A DNA stretch of 64,000 bases from Sideroxydans lithotrophicus (GTDB lineage: Bacteria > Pseudomonadota > Gammaproteobacteria > Burkholderiales > Gallionellaceae), in the NCBI GenBank assembly GCA_020723185.1, contig DYJI01000007.1:153874-217873 (forward strand), given 5' to 3'. Each line of letters opens with the position of its first letter. The first letter of the stretch is position 1. Shown here piece after piece: positions 18,204-26,728 of this stretch. Below the pieces are notes generated by a model that worked only from the letters and a program-made list of their open reading frames with translations, was not told where the DNA came from and made no database searches. The translations under genes and the position numbers were made by a program.

Positions 18204-18510
18204 GCTGTCCCTCTTTGTGCGTTCTTGATCACGTAAAATGTGAACAAACGACAACAGCGCCGGAGAAATCGCCGACGATTAATCAGACTACCCTGTCCTG
18301 GAGGATTTTCATATATGCCGCACAGATATAGATACTTATCTATACCTGTATCTATATCAGTAGCCACACCATCATTATGGAAATAAAGTGGGATTGCTCA
18401 TTTATCCCCTGTCTATATCAACCTGATGGGTGATGCCAATCCGGCGGGCTAGATTTGAGGCCCGGCGGATTGCGCGTACCGGAGCAGGCGAGGGAGCGAC
18501 GAAAATGAAA
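18204..18510. promoter_or_regulatory. Control region of the kinase operon with repeated tatctata palindromes
   Basis: No gene is seen here. GATATAGATA (18325-18334) and TATCTATATC (18349-18358) form a perfect inverted repeat, with a TATCTATA between them and another TCTATATC near 18413, so TATCTATA-type half-sites recur about four times. A separate imperfect 12-bp hairpin lies at 18438-18471, just past the pilin-like gene stop. The half-sites look like operator repeats for a regulator of the kinase unit. Confidence 0.5.
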
Positions 18511-19155
18511 TTATTGAGGCGTCCGTCTGATGCTCAAACAAGCAAGATAGAAATCGTGAGCATTGATAAAATCCTCCGAGAGCGGCGCGCCGCCATGTTG
18601 CGCGTGGGAAATCTGCATTGCACCTTTGGTCGTGATGCCATCATCCAGCATCATGTCCAGCTGTTTCGCTAGGCGACCCGGGATGTTGTCGGAGCAGATG
18701 ATGAATCCGCCGCCCATGCCGCGGACGGGCGCGTTGCGGATGTCGCTTGCATTCACTCCCCCCTTGGACAAATTGATTGGCGCATAGCCGCTCACGCGAC
18801 TTTTCGAGGCGCTATGCGTTGATTCCGTTTCCGGTATCTTCTGCCAGATATAAAACGGTTCGTTTAGGGAAGTATTAAGCAGATCAGCGATGCGTTGATT
18901 GTCCTGGGTGACGCCTGTACTCTCGTTGTTTTGCGTTCTGCGCTTGTTGGCTTGACTGGTACCGCCTGAAGTAACGGAACGAATCTGTCCATCATAAAGA
19001 GCCTGTTCTATCGCCCTGAATTTATTGGCAAGGTCACTGCAATGTGAGCTTTCCAGCATCTCGCGCCCCTTGACGGTTAGTGTGACGAACATGGAGAAGA
19101 TCGCCATGACGATGGCGGCTTGTATCAATGTGGAGCCGGATTGTTCAAGTTGCAT
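18511..19155 (-). CDS. Type IV pilin-like / pseudopilin protein
   Basis: A 214-residue protein with a class III-type leader: MQLEQSG then STLIQAAIVMAIFSMFVTLTV, a likely prepilin peptidase site after Gly7 and a hydrophobic helix. The usual Glu at mature position 5 is replaced by Gln. The remainder has two to three Cys and a Gly-rich C-terminal part (MGGGFIICSDNIPGRL). It stands alone, with no pilus or secretion genes nearby, so it may be a minor pilin using the host machine. Confidence 0.72.
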   Translation of the reverse strand: MQLEQSGSTLIQAAIVMAIFSMFVTLTVKGREMLESSHCSDLANKFRAIEQALYDGQIRSVTSGGTSQANKRRTQNNESTGVTQDNQRIADLLNTSLNEPFYIWQKIPETESTHSASKSRVSGYAPINLSKGGVNASDIRNAPVRGMGGGFIICSDNIPGRLAKQLDMMLDDGITTKGAMQISHAQHGGAPLSEDFINAHDFYLACLSIRRTPQ

Positions 19156-19351
19156 AAAGTTGGTTATCCTTGGCTGATTAAGGGTGTTGCATATGGATAC
19201 TAGCAGTATCCATTCTAAAAGTAGGGATTAATGTATCCGGACTGAATAAAATAGAATCCGCTGGATTTGTGCTAACAGGATAGCGACATACCGACAGCCA
19301 GCAGTCATCCCTTTTGGAATAAGCCTCCTTGCATCCAGCGTTTGCGTGACG

Positions 19352-19531
19352 CTACCTGACGCCCAGATAGATTTTCACCTTCATCACCATCGGGCCGACA
19401 GATTTAACGGCCTGTTTTAGCTGCGCTTCCGACACCCCCATTCTCTTTGTCCAGTATCGCAATTCCCACGGTTCGTTCACGTTGATGCGTTGCGGATCTT
19501 GCGGCTGACGGATGTTCAGATTGTCTGACAT
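19352..19531 (-). CDS. DUF3606 domain protein
   Basis: A 59-residue protein starting at ATG 19531 after AGGAAG. RINVNEPWELRYWTKRMGVSEAQLKQAVKSVG matches the short DUF3606 family of proteobacteria over nearly its full length. These proteins are of unknown function and are common in beta- and alphaproteobacteria. It has no operon partners. Confidence 0.85.
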   Translation of the reverse strand: MSDNLNIRQPQDPQRINVNEPWELRYWTKRMGVSEAQLKQAVKSVGPMVMKVKIYLGVR

Positions 19532-19600
19532 GTGGTTTGCTTCCTGAGAGGTGGGCTGTTTTTTAAAATAGCCTATCGTGCGCAGCAAAGGAATCGCCAT

Positions 19601-19637
19601 GAATATCTATGCCTTTTCCGAAAAGATATAGATATTC
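19601..19637. repeat. AT-rich hairpin before the HU remnant
   Basis: GAATATCTAT (19601-19610) and ATAGATATTC (19628-19637) pair exactly, and an inner CTTTT/AAAAG stem continues the structure. A short T-run follows on the plus strand. It resembles the tatctata half-sites of 18325-18358 in base pattern. Confidence 0.55.
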
Positions 19638-19710
19638 TTTATCCTTGTACTGGGCAGCGATTTGGGAAACAATCCAAAACCCTATTGGCAACCATGGATA
19701 TGGAGATCTC

Positions 19711-19783
19711 ATGAATCGCAAGGAACTGATTGATGCACTGGCCGCCAAGACAGGCAGCAGCAAGGCAGATGCGGACCGTAACG
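19711..19783 (+). pseudogene. Truncated HU DNA-binding protein gene (first about 24 codons)
   Basis: MNRKELIDALAAKTGSSKADADR is the start of an HU/IHF-type histone-like protein, with ATG at 19711 after GGAGATCTC. Homology stops near 19783, where the sequence joins a GGDEF-domain fragment in another frame. Nearly three quarters of HU, including the DNA-binding arm, is missing, so it is non-functional. Confidence 0.75.
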
Positions 19784-19993
19784 CAGCAACTGATCTCCCG
19801 TCTATTGGAAGCCGCCTCGGCGCCTGTTCAGATCAGTGATTTTGAAGTGAATGTATCCGCCAGCATCGGCGTGACGCTCTATCCCGACGATGATGCCGAT
19901 GCCGATATCCTGATGCGTCATGCCGATCAGGCGATGTACCTGGCAAAACAGGCAGGCAAGAATTGCTATCGCCTCTTTTATGTAGGCCGGTAA
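19784..19993 (+). pseudogene. 3-prime remnant of a GGDEF (diguanylate cyclase) gene
   Basis: The frame reads QISDFEVNVSASIGVTLYPDD...DADILMRHADQAMYLAKQAGKN, the last third of a GGDEF domain, ending at 19993. The GGDEF signature and all upstream parts are absent. It is fused in the DNA to the HU remnant, which marks a deletion or recombination joint next to the intact signalling cluster. Confidence 0.8.
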
Positions 19994-20192
19994 AGTCGAG
20001 ATCAGAAGGTCTTGATCACCATGCTTGTCCTCAATCCGACTTGCTTTTGATGCGGTTAGATGATGCTTGCCGCAAAACCTAGTTCAGTGCACTGGGTAGC
20101 GTACAGGGCGACTTTCATTGCGGCGCGTCTCCGTGTTCGATGGCGGATGCCGTGATAAAGTGCACGCGTAATCCATGAATCGAGGGGGGGAT

Positions 20193-21998
20193 ATGGAACG
20201 CACGCTGTTATTGGTCGACGACGAAGCAGATATTACCTCCGCTCTGTTGCGTGTGCTGAGGAACGACGGCTACAAGATATTGTGCGCGAGCAGCGGCAAG
20301 GAAGGTTTGGCGCTACTCGCACAACACGATGTCGGCGTCATCATCTCTGACCAGCGCATGCCAGAGATGTCCGGCGTGGAGTTCCTGACCCAGGTGAAGG
20401 AGCTCTATCCGCACACCATACGCATCGTGCTGAGCGGTTACGCCGACCTTGATTCGGTGATGGATGCCATCAATCGCGGCGCCATCTACAAGTTCTTCGC
20501 CAAGCCGTGGGACAACGAAATATTGCGGGCCGAAGTGCTGGAGGCCTTCAGGCACCACGAGTTGGCGTGGGAGAAAGCGCATCTGCTGCAGGAGATACAG
20601 ACCGCAAACGACCTGCTGGCGCAGGTCAATCTTGAGCTGGCGGAGGTGGTGTCGCACAAGGACAGTCAGATCGAGCATATCGCCCATTACGATGCACTGA
20701 CCGGTCTTCCCAATCGCCTGCTGTTCAACGACCGTCTGGATCAAGAGCTGGCCCGCGCGCATCGGGAAGATCGTATGGTGGCCGTCCTGGCCGTCGGCCT
20801 GGACCGGTTCAAACAGATCAACGACTCTTTCGGACACCCCATGGGCGACCAGTTGTTGCAAGTGATGGCGGGAAGGCTGGCCGGCAAGGTGCGTGCGTGC
20901 GATACCGTGGCGCGCATCGCAGGCGACGAATTCGGCGTGGTGCTGACGGGCGTGAAAGCCGCGCATGACGTCGGCGATGTGGCGCAGAAGATAATCGATT
21001 CGATCGCGCAGAATCCCATGTCGATAGGCGACAGCGAAATATTCGTCACGCTCAGCATCGGCGTCTGCCTGTATCCGCTCGACGGGCCGAACACCGCGAC
21101 GTTGCTCAGGAATGCGGATGCGGCCTTGCATCACGCCAAGACCGAGGGACGCAACAACTTCCAGTATTACGCCGCCCACATGAATGCCTCGGCATGGCAG
21201 CGGCTCCAACTGGAAACAGGGTTGCGCCGGGCGCTGGAGCGCGATGAATTCGTGCTCCATTACCAGCCGCAAGTCGATCTGGATCACGGCAAGATCATCG
21301 GCATGGAAGCGCTGCTGCGTTGGCAAAGCGCGGAGCGCGGTCTGGTCTCTCCCGGCGAGTTCATCCCGTTGCTGGAGGAGACCGGCCTGATCGTGCCGGT
21401 GGGCGAGTGGGTGCTGCGCACGGCATGCAAGCAGGCGCGCGCATGGCAGGCGGCCGGACTTTCCGGTTTTCATGTTGCGGTCAACCTGTCTCCGCTGCAA
21501 TTCGGGCAGCCGGATTTCGCCGGGGTGGTGATCGCCATCCTAGAGGAATACGGCCTCGATCCGGCGCTGAGGATGATCGAACTGGAGTTGACCGAAAGTC
21601 TGCTGATGCACAACGTGGCCGGGACGATAGACACACTGAACAAACTGCACGCAACGGGAATAGAGTTCTCCATCGACGACTTCGGCACCGGCTATTCCAG
21701 TCTGAGCTATCTGAAACGCTTTCCGATAAGCAGTCTCAAGATCGACCAGTCGTTCGTGCGCGACCTGTCCAGCGACCGCAGCGACGAGGCCATCGTCACC
21801 GCGATCATTGCATTGGGGCACAGTCTGGGACTGAACGTCATCGCCGAGGGGGTGGAAACCGCAACGCAGCTCACGCGCCTGCGCGAGATGGGGTGCGACG
21901 AGATACAGGGCTATCTGTTCAGCCGGCCGGTGCCCGCGGCGGAAATGACGCATTTGTTGCAAAGCGGGGAAACCCTGAGTTTGCCTCCGGAGGAGTGA
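20193..21998 (+). CDS. REC-GGDEF-EAL response regulator
   Basis: A 601-residue protein from ATG 20193, chosen because GAGGGGGG lies just before it; an in-frame ATG is 18 bases upstream. REC at about 1-115 (LLVDDEADIT, ISDQRMPEMSG). GGDEF at about 160-325 has AGDEF in place of GGDEF, so cyclase activity is doubtful. EAL at about 340-590 has EALLRWQ, IELELTESL, IDDFGTGYSSL and KIDQSFVRDL, consistent with active phosphodiesterase. It overlaps the next gene by TGATG, so the two are translated together. Confidence 0.94.
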   Translation: MERTLLLVDDEADITSALLRVLRNDGYKILCASSGKEGLALLAQHDVGVIISDQRMPEMSGVEFLTQVKELYPHTIRIVLSGYADLDSVMDAINRGAIYKFFAKPWDNEILRAEVLEAFRHHELAWEKAHLLQEIQTANDLLAQVNLELAEVVSHKDSQIEHIAHYDALTGLPNRLLFNDRLDQELARAHREDRMVAVLAVGLDRFKQINDSFGHPMGDQLLQVMAGRLAGKVRACDTVARIAGDEFGVVLTGVKAAHDVGDVAQKIIDSIAQNPMSIGDSEIFVTLSIGVCLYPLDGPNTATLLRNADAALHHAKTEGRNNFQYYAAHMNASAWQRLQLETGLRRALERDEFVLHYQPQVDLDHGKIIGMEALLRWQSAERGLVSPGEFIPLLEETGLIVPVGEWVLRTACKQARAWQAAGLSGFHVAVNLSPLQFGQPDFAGVVIAILEEYGLDPALRMIELELTESLLMHNVAGTIDTLNKLHATGIEFSIDDFGTGYSSLSYLKRFPISSLKIDQSFVRDLSSDRSDEAIVTAIIALGHSLGLNVIAEGVETATQLTRLREMGCDEIQGYLFSRPVPAAEMTHLLQSGETLSLPPEE

Positions 21999-22807
21999 TG
22001 GAACGCACACTGTTGCTGGTCGACGACGAAGAGAACATCACTTCCGCCCTGCTGCGCCTGTTGCGCGGGGACGGCTACCGCATCCTGCGCGCGAACAGCG
22101 GCGAAGCGGGACTGGAATTGCTGGCGCAGAACGAGGTTGGCGTGATCATCTCCGACCAGCGCATGCCGGGCATGACCGGGGTGGAGTTCCTCGGCCGGGT
22201 GCGCGAGCTGTATCCCGACACCGTGCGCGTCGTCCTGAGCGGTTACACCGAACTCAGCTCGGTGACCGATGCCATCAACCGCGGCGCGGTCTATAAGTTC
22301 CTCACCAAACCGTGGGAGGACGATCTGCTGCGTGCCAACGTGGAAGAGGCATTCCAGCGCTATGAACTGAAAATGGAGAACGTCCGGCTGGCGCGGGAGT
22401 TGCATCTTGCGAACGCAGAGCTGCTGCGCATCAACCATGAGCTGGAGCGGCGGGTGGCGGAAAAAACCGGCGAAGTCATGCGCAACCTGAACATCCTCCA
22501 GGTGTCGCAGGAAGTGCTGGAGCACTTGCCGGTGGCAGTCATCGGCATTGGCGACGACGGTGTGATCGCCATTGCCAATCGAGCCGCGCACCGCCTGTTC
22601 TCGCAGCAGGGAACGCAGGCCTTGCTGGGCGAGACGGCCGGCGATGTCATTCCGCCCGAATTACTGGCGTGCATGGCGGGCGCGGAATGCGAGAGGCAAC
22701 GCCCGTACCTTTTGGACGATGGCCGGCAAGCCAGCTGCTGGTGCTGCAAGATGGGGGCGTTTTCGTTATCGAAAGGCTTCGTTCTCGTTATCGATGTCGG
22801 CATATGA
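21998..22807 (+). CDS. REC-PAS response regulator
   Basis: A 269-residue protein. REC at 1-115 is closely related to that of the upstream gene (MERTLLLVDDEENITSALLRLLRGDGY against MERTLLLVDDEADITSALLRVLRNDGY), so the receivers arose by duplication. A coiled segment at about 125-165 leads to a PAS-like domain (LEHLPVAVIGIGDDGVIAIAN). There is no output enzyme domain, and the C-terminal CWCCKMG is Cys-rich. It probably relays the signal by protein contact. Confidence 0.88.
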   Translation: MERTLLLVDDEENITSALLRLLRGDGYRILRANSGEAGLELLAQNEVGVIISDQRMPGMTGVEFLGRVRELYPDTVRVVLSGYTELSSVTDAINRGAVYKFLTKPWEDDLLRANVEEAFQRYELKMENVRLARELHLANAELLRINHELERRVAEKTGEVMRNLNILQVSQEVLEHLPVAVIGIGDDGVIAIANRAAHRLFSQQGTQALLGETAGDVIPPELLACMAGAECERQRPYLLDDGRQASCWCCKMGAFSLSKGFVLVIDVGI

Positions 22808-22858
22808 AGTGAATCATTCCGCGATTCGGTCCAAGCCAATATAACTATGCGAATTACG

Positions 22859-23686
22859 ATGGATAAGAAAGCGATTCTCGACCGCCTGCATCAGTTGCCC
22901 GCCATGCCGCGTGTGGTGCAGGAGGTGCTGGCAAGTTTCAATGATGAGCGGATCGGCAGCGCCGTTCTGGCACACAAGATCGCGCTCGATCAGGGATTGA
23001 GCGCCAAGGTGCTGCAGGTGGCGAATTCGTCCTTCTACGGCCTGCCGCGCGAGATCGGCTCGATCCAGGAGGCTGTGACGGTACTGGGCTTCGACACCGT
23101 CCGTTCGCTGGTGCTGTCGGCGGGGTTCATGCGCGCCTTCCCGGCCGCTGCGGGCAAAGGCTTCGACCGCGATGCCTACTGGCTGCGCAGCTTCCGGGTG
23201 GCGACCTACACCGAAGCGCTGGCGCAATGTCTGGGCAATGAGCGGTCGATGTCGTTCAGCGCAGGCATGTTCCATGATGTCGGCCAACTGGTGTTGGATG
23301 TATGCATGCCGGAACAGTTCGCCGCCGTGCTGGCGCGGCAAGCGGCTTCCGGTCTGGACTTGATCGAATGCGAGCGGGCAGAACTGGGGTTCGATCATGC
23401 CGAGATCGGTGCGGACATGGCCAGGCGCTGGAATTTTCCGGCCAAGCTGGAACATGCCATCCGCTATTGGCGCGCGCCGGCGCATGAGCCGTTCGAGGCG
23501 GTGACCGCGATGGTGCATGTCGCGGAGGAACTGGCGCGCGGCGCGGACGGCGAGGCACTGATCGACAGTCTGCCGGCAACGTTGCGCGACCGTTTGCAAC
23601 TGAGCTGGCCGCAGCTGGAGGAATGTTTGCCGCAGCAGCAGCAACTGGATGCTACGGCCAGATTGATGTTGGCGACGCAGGATTGA
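22859..23686 (+). CDS. HDOD domain protein
   Basis: A 275-residue protein with an HDOD domain across about residues 10-205: LPAMPRVVQEVLASFNDERIGSAVLAHKIA, then KVLQVANSSFYG and SIQEAVTVLGFDTVRSLVLSAGF. HDOD domains are HD-like and usually lack full metal-binding residues, acting as signalling scaffolds in two-component and c-di-GMP networks. ATG 22859 or 22847 are both possible; neither has a clear ribosome site. It overlaps the next gene by TGATG. Confidence 0.9.
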   Translation: MDKKAILDRLHQLPAMPRVVQEVLASFNDERIGSAVLAHKIALDQGLSAKVLQVANSSFYGLPREIGSIQEAVTVLGFDTVRSLVLSAGFMRAFPAAAGKGFDRDAYWLRSFRVATYTEALAQCLGNERSMSFSAGMFHDVGQLVLDVCMPEQFAAVLARQAASGLDLIECERAELGFDHAEIGADMARRWNFPAKLEHAIRYWRAPAHEPFEAVTAMVHVAEELARGADGEALIDSLPATLRDRLQLSWPQLEECLPQQQQLDATARLMLATQD

Positions 23687-25299
23687 TGAACACGGATATT
23701 GTGAGGAAGGCAGCGGAGACCATGGATATTTCAAAGCGCAGCGCATCCCTGCTGGAGAATTCTCCCGCCCTGATCCTGCTGGTCATCGCCCTGTCCGTGG
23801 TGGCGGCCGAAGCGTCGGTGATGCTGCTGCTGAACTATCTCCCCCCGCTATCCTTGCTGCAGGAGGCGTTCGCCGATGCGGCCATGCTGGTCGTGCTGAT
23901 CTCGCCCGCGCTGTATCTTTTCCTGTTCCGGCCCATGGTGTCTCAGCTGCGCCAGCGCACACATGACGCGAAAGTGCTGCAGGAGTCGCTGGGGGAGTTG
24001 CGCTCCCTCAAGTTCGCGCTGGACAGGCATGCCATCGTCAGCATCACCGATGCCAAGGGGCAGATCGTCTACGTGAACGAGAAGTTCTGCAAGGCAAGCA
24101 AATACCGGCGCGAGGAGCTGCTCGGGCAGAACCACCGCATTCTCAAATCCGGCGTGCATGAGTCCGGACTCTACAGCGACATGTGGGAAACAATCTCGAG
24201 GGGCAACGTGTGGCAGGGTGAATTGTGCAACCGGAGCAAGGACGGTGAACTTTACTGGGTCGAAACGACCATCATTCCCCTGCTGGACGAACAGGGGCTG
24301 CCGCGCCAGTACATCGCCATCCGCACCGACATCACCCGCTTGCTGGCAGTCACCGCTGCGCTGGCCGACAGCAAAGCGGAACTGGAACTGCGTGTGCGCG
24401 ACCGGACGGCCGAACTGGAACAGGCCAAACAGGCGCTGGAGGTGGATATCAAGGCGATGAAGCAGCTCAACCAGAAACTGGAGGACGCGCACAGTCAGCT
24501 GCTGCAATCGGAGAAGATGGCCTCCATCGGTCAGCTGGCGGCGGGCGTGGCGCACGAGATCAACAACCCGATCGGCTATGTGTATTCCAATCTGGGCACG
24601 CTGGAAAAGTACGTGCAGGACACCTTCGGTATGCTCGAGTTGTACGAGCAGGCGGAAGGCGCGCTCACCGACCCGGCAGTGCTGGCGCGCCTGCAGACAG
24701 CCAAACATAAGCTGGACCTCGCCTTTCTCAAGACCGACCTGCGCGCGCTGATGGACGAATCCAAGGACGGCATCACCCGCGTGAAGAATATCGTGCAGAA
24801 CCTGAAAGACTTCTCGCATGCAGACAGCGCCGACGAGTGGCGTTACGCCGACCTGCACCGCGGACTGGACAGCACCCTGAGCATCGTCAACAACGAGATC
24901 AAATACAAAGCGGAAGTGGTCAAACAATACGGCGAATTGCCGCAAGTCGAGTGCCTGGCATCGCAACTCAACCAGGTATTCATGAACCTGCTGGTGAACG
25001 CCGCCCACGCCATCGAAGAACACGGCACCATCACCCTGCGTACCGGGCGTGAAGGCGACGAGGTGTGGGTGGAAGTGGCGGATACCGGCAAGGGCATCGC
25101 CCCGGAACACCTGAAGAAACTGTTCGACCCCTTCTTCACCACCAAGCCGGTGGGGCAGGGGACAGGGCTTGGGCTGTCGCTGTCATACGGCATCGTGCAG
25201 AAACACCACGGCCGGATAGAAGTGCAGAGCGAATTAGGCAGGGGCTCAGCCTTCCGCGTATGGCTGCCCGTTGAGCAAGCGCGGAACAAGCAGGCATGA
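23686..25299 (+). CDS. Membrane PAS sensor histidine kinase
   Basis: A 537-residue kinase. Two membrane helices (about 25-45 and 62-82) are followed by a PAS/PAC domain (about 105-225), a coiled coil and a kinase core. The core has HisKA (SIGQLAAGVAHEINNP, phospho-His), a long helical insert typical of the four-helix type, and HATPase with GLGLSLSYGIVQ. The core is identical at DNA level to that of the gene at 27869. It lacks a receiver, so it probably feeds the stand-alone REC proteins of this cluster. Confidence 0.93.
   Translation: MNTDIVRKAAETMDISKRSASLLENSPALILLVIALSVVAAEASVMLLLNYLPPLSLLQEAFADAAMLVVLISPALYLFLFRPMVSQLRQRTHDAKVLQESLGELRSLKFALDRHAIVSITDAKGQIVYVNEKFCKASKYRREELLGQNHRILKSGVHESGLYSDMWETISRGNVWQGELCNRSKDGELYWVETTIIPLLDEQGLPRQYIAIRTDITRLLAVTAALADSKAELELRVRDRTAELEQAKQALEVDIKAMKQLNQKLEDAHSQLLQSEKMASIGQLAAGVAHEINNPIGYVYSNLGTLEKYVQDTFGMLELYEQAEGALTDPAVLARLQTAKHKLDLAFLKTDLRALMDESKDGITRVKNIVQNLKDFSHADSADEWRYADLHRGLDSTLSIVNNEIKYKAEVVKQYGELPQVECLASQLNQVFMNLLVNAAHAIEEHGTITLRTGREGDEVWVEVADTGKGIAPEHLKKLFDPFFTTKPVGQGTGLGLSLSYGIVQKHHGRIEVQSELGRGSAFRVWLPVEQARNKQA
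24499..25061 (+). repeat. 563-bp kinase-core repeat, copy 1
   Basis: This tract is base-for-base identical to 28157-28719, a constant offset of 3658. It covers HisKA, the inter-helix region and the first part of HATPase. Sequence outside both ends diverges quickly while staying homologous, which fits gene conversion or a very recent partial duplication. Confidence 0.92.
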
Positions 25300-25366
25300 T
25301 CACGTTAGCCGCAGCAGCGGGGAAAAGGATATCGAATATGCAACGGCACACACGATCGGGGCGCGT

Positions 25367-26686
25367 ATGAGCGAGACACCAGACACGACGGCGACGATAC
25401 TGTTCGTCGATGACGAGGCGAATATCCTGTCCTCCCTCAAGCGACTGTTCCGCCCGCTCGGCTACCGCATCCTCACGGCGGAAAGCGGCTCCGAGGGACT
25501 GGATATCCTGCAGCGCGAGCCCGTCGACCTGGTGGTCTCCGATATGCGCATGCCGGAAATGAACGGGGCGCAGTTCCTGGAGCAGGTCCGTGCAAGATGG
25601 CCGGCGACGCTGCGCATCCTGCTGACCGGCTATGCCGAGATAGACGCCACCATCGAGGCCATCAACAAGGGGCACATCTACCGTTACGTCTCCAAGCCGT
25701 GGGAAGACAACGACATCACGCTGACGATCCGGCACGCGCTGCAACAGAAACAGCTGGAGCGGGACAAGCAGCGACTGGAAGAACTGACCTACCGGCAGAA
25801 CGAGGAGCTGAAGGAGCTGAACGCCAGCCTGGAAACGAAGGTCAGGGCGCGTACCGAGGAACTGCGCCAGACCATGAGTTTCCTCGAAGCCGCACACGAG
25901 AAGCTCAAGCAGGGTTTCATCACCTCGATCCGGGTGTTCTCCAACCTGATCGAGATGCGCGAGGGCGGCATGGCGGGGCACTCGCGCCGGGTCGCCGAAC
26001 TGTCCAGAGCCATCGCCTGGCAGATGGAGATGAGGGAACCAGACGTGCAGGACGTATTCCTGGCGGCGCTGTTGCATGATGTTGGCAAGATCGGTTTTCC
26101 GGACTACCTGCTGGTGAAGCCGTTCTCGACCCTGACCGCCGAGGAGCGGGGCGCGGTGATCAAACATCCGGCCAAAGGGCAGACGGTGCTGATGGCGCTG
26201 GAACAATTGCACAATGCCGCGAAGCTGATCCGCAGCCACCACGAGCATTTCGACGGCTCCGGCTACCCGGACAGACTCGCCGGGCTGGAGATTCCGCTGG
26301 GCGCGCGCATCATCGCGGTGGCCAACGAATACGACTCGGTGCAGATCGGCACGATGTTGAACAAGCATCTGAAACAGGCCGACGCGCTGCTGTTCATCCA
26401 AGATGGCCGCGGGCGGCGTTACGATCCGGCGGTGGTGGATGCTTTCATCAGCGTCATCGGAGCGAACACCGAAACTGCCCATGTGCGGCCGGAACTGGCG
26501 CTGCATCCGGAGCAGCTCAGGCCCGGCATGGTGCTTTCGCGCGATCTGCTGACCAAACAAGGCGAACTGCTGCTGTCCAAGGATTACCGGCTGGACGAAC
26601 TTTTGATCGGGCAGATCAGGAACTTCGAACAGCAGGGCGACAAATTGACCCTGTATGTCTATGAAAAAAGGCCGGGACAGGCGTAG
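25367..26686 (+). CDS. REC-HD-GYP response regulator
   Basis: A 439-residue protein from ATG 25367. REC at about 5-120 (LFVDDEANIL, VSDMRMPEMNG), a coiled linker, then HD-GYP at about 170-370: GHSRRVAELS, LLHDVGKIGF, H-KGQTVL and HHEHFDGSGYPDRLAG. The metal-binding residues are present, so c-di-GMP hydrolysis is likely, although the usual YDALTS segment is altered to YDSVQIG. The C terminus has RPGMVLSRDLLTKQGELLL, shared with the REC-EAL-REC protein. An open frame runs upstream of this start but is not preceded by a ribosome site. Confidence 0.92.
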   Translation: MSETPDTTATILFVDDEANILSSLKRLFRPLGYRILTAESGSEGLDILQREPVDLVVSDMRMPEMNGAQFLEQVRARWPATLRILLTGYAEIDATIEAINKGHIYRYVSKPWEDNDITLTIRHALQQKQLERDKQRLEELTYRQNEELKELNASLETKVRARTEELRQTMSFLEAAHEKLKQGFITSIRVFSNLIEMREGGMAGHSRRVAELSRAIAWQMEMREPDVQDVFLAALLHDVGKIGFPDYLLVKPFSTLTAEERGAVIKHPAKGQTVLMALEQLHNAAKLIRSHHEHFDGSGYPDRLAGLEIPLGARIIAVANEYDSVQIGTMLNKHLKQADALLFIQDGRGRRYDPAVVDAFISVIGANTETAHVRPELALHPEQLRPGMVLSRDLLTKQGELLLSKDYRLDELLIGQIRNFEQQGDKLTLYVYEKRPGQA

Positions 26687-26728
26687 CGTCTGACGCCCGT
26701 TTTTCCACAACTCCAACGGAGGGCGATC

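Noticed and set aside
20193-21998. Active diguanylate cyclase
   Set aside because: The signature is AGDEF. Some such variants are active, so activity was left undecided rather than claimed.
23848-25110. 420-residue minus-strand frame over the membrane kinase
   Set aside because: Shadow of the kinase gene; it includes the same mirrored sequence found under the second kinase.
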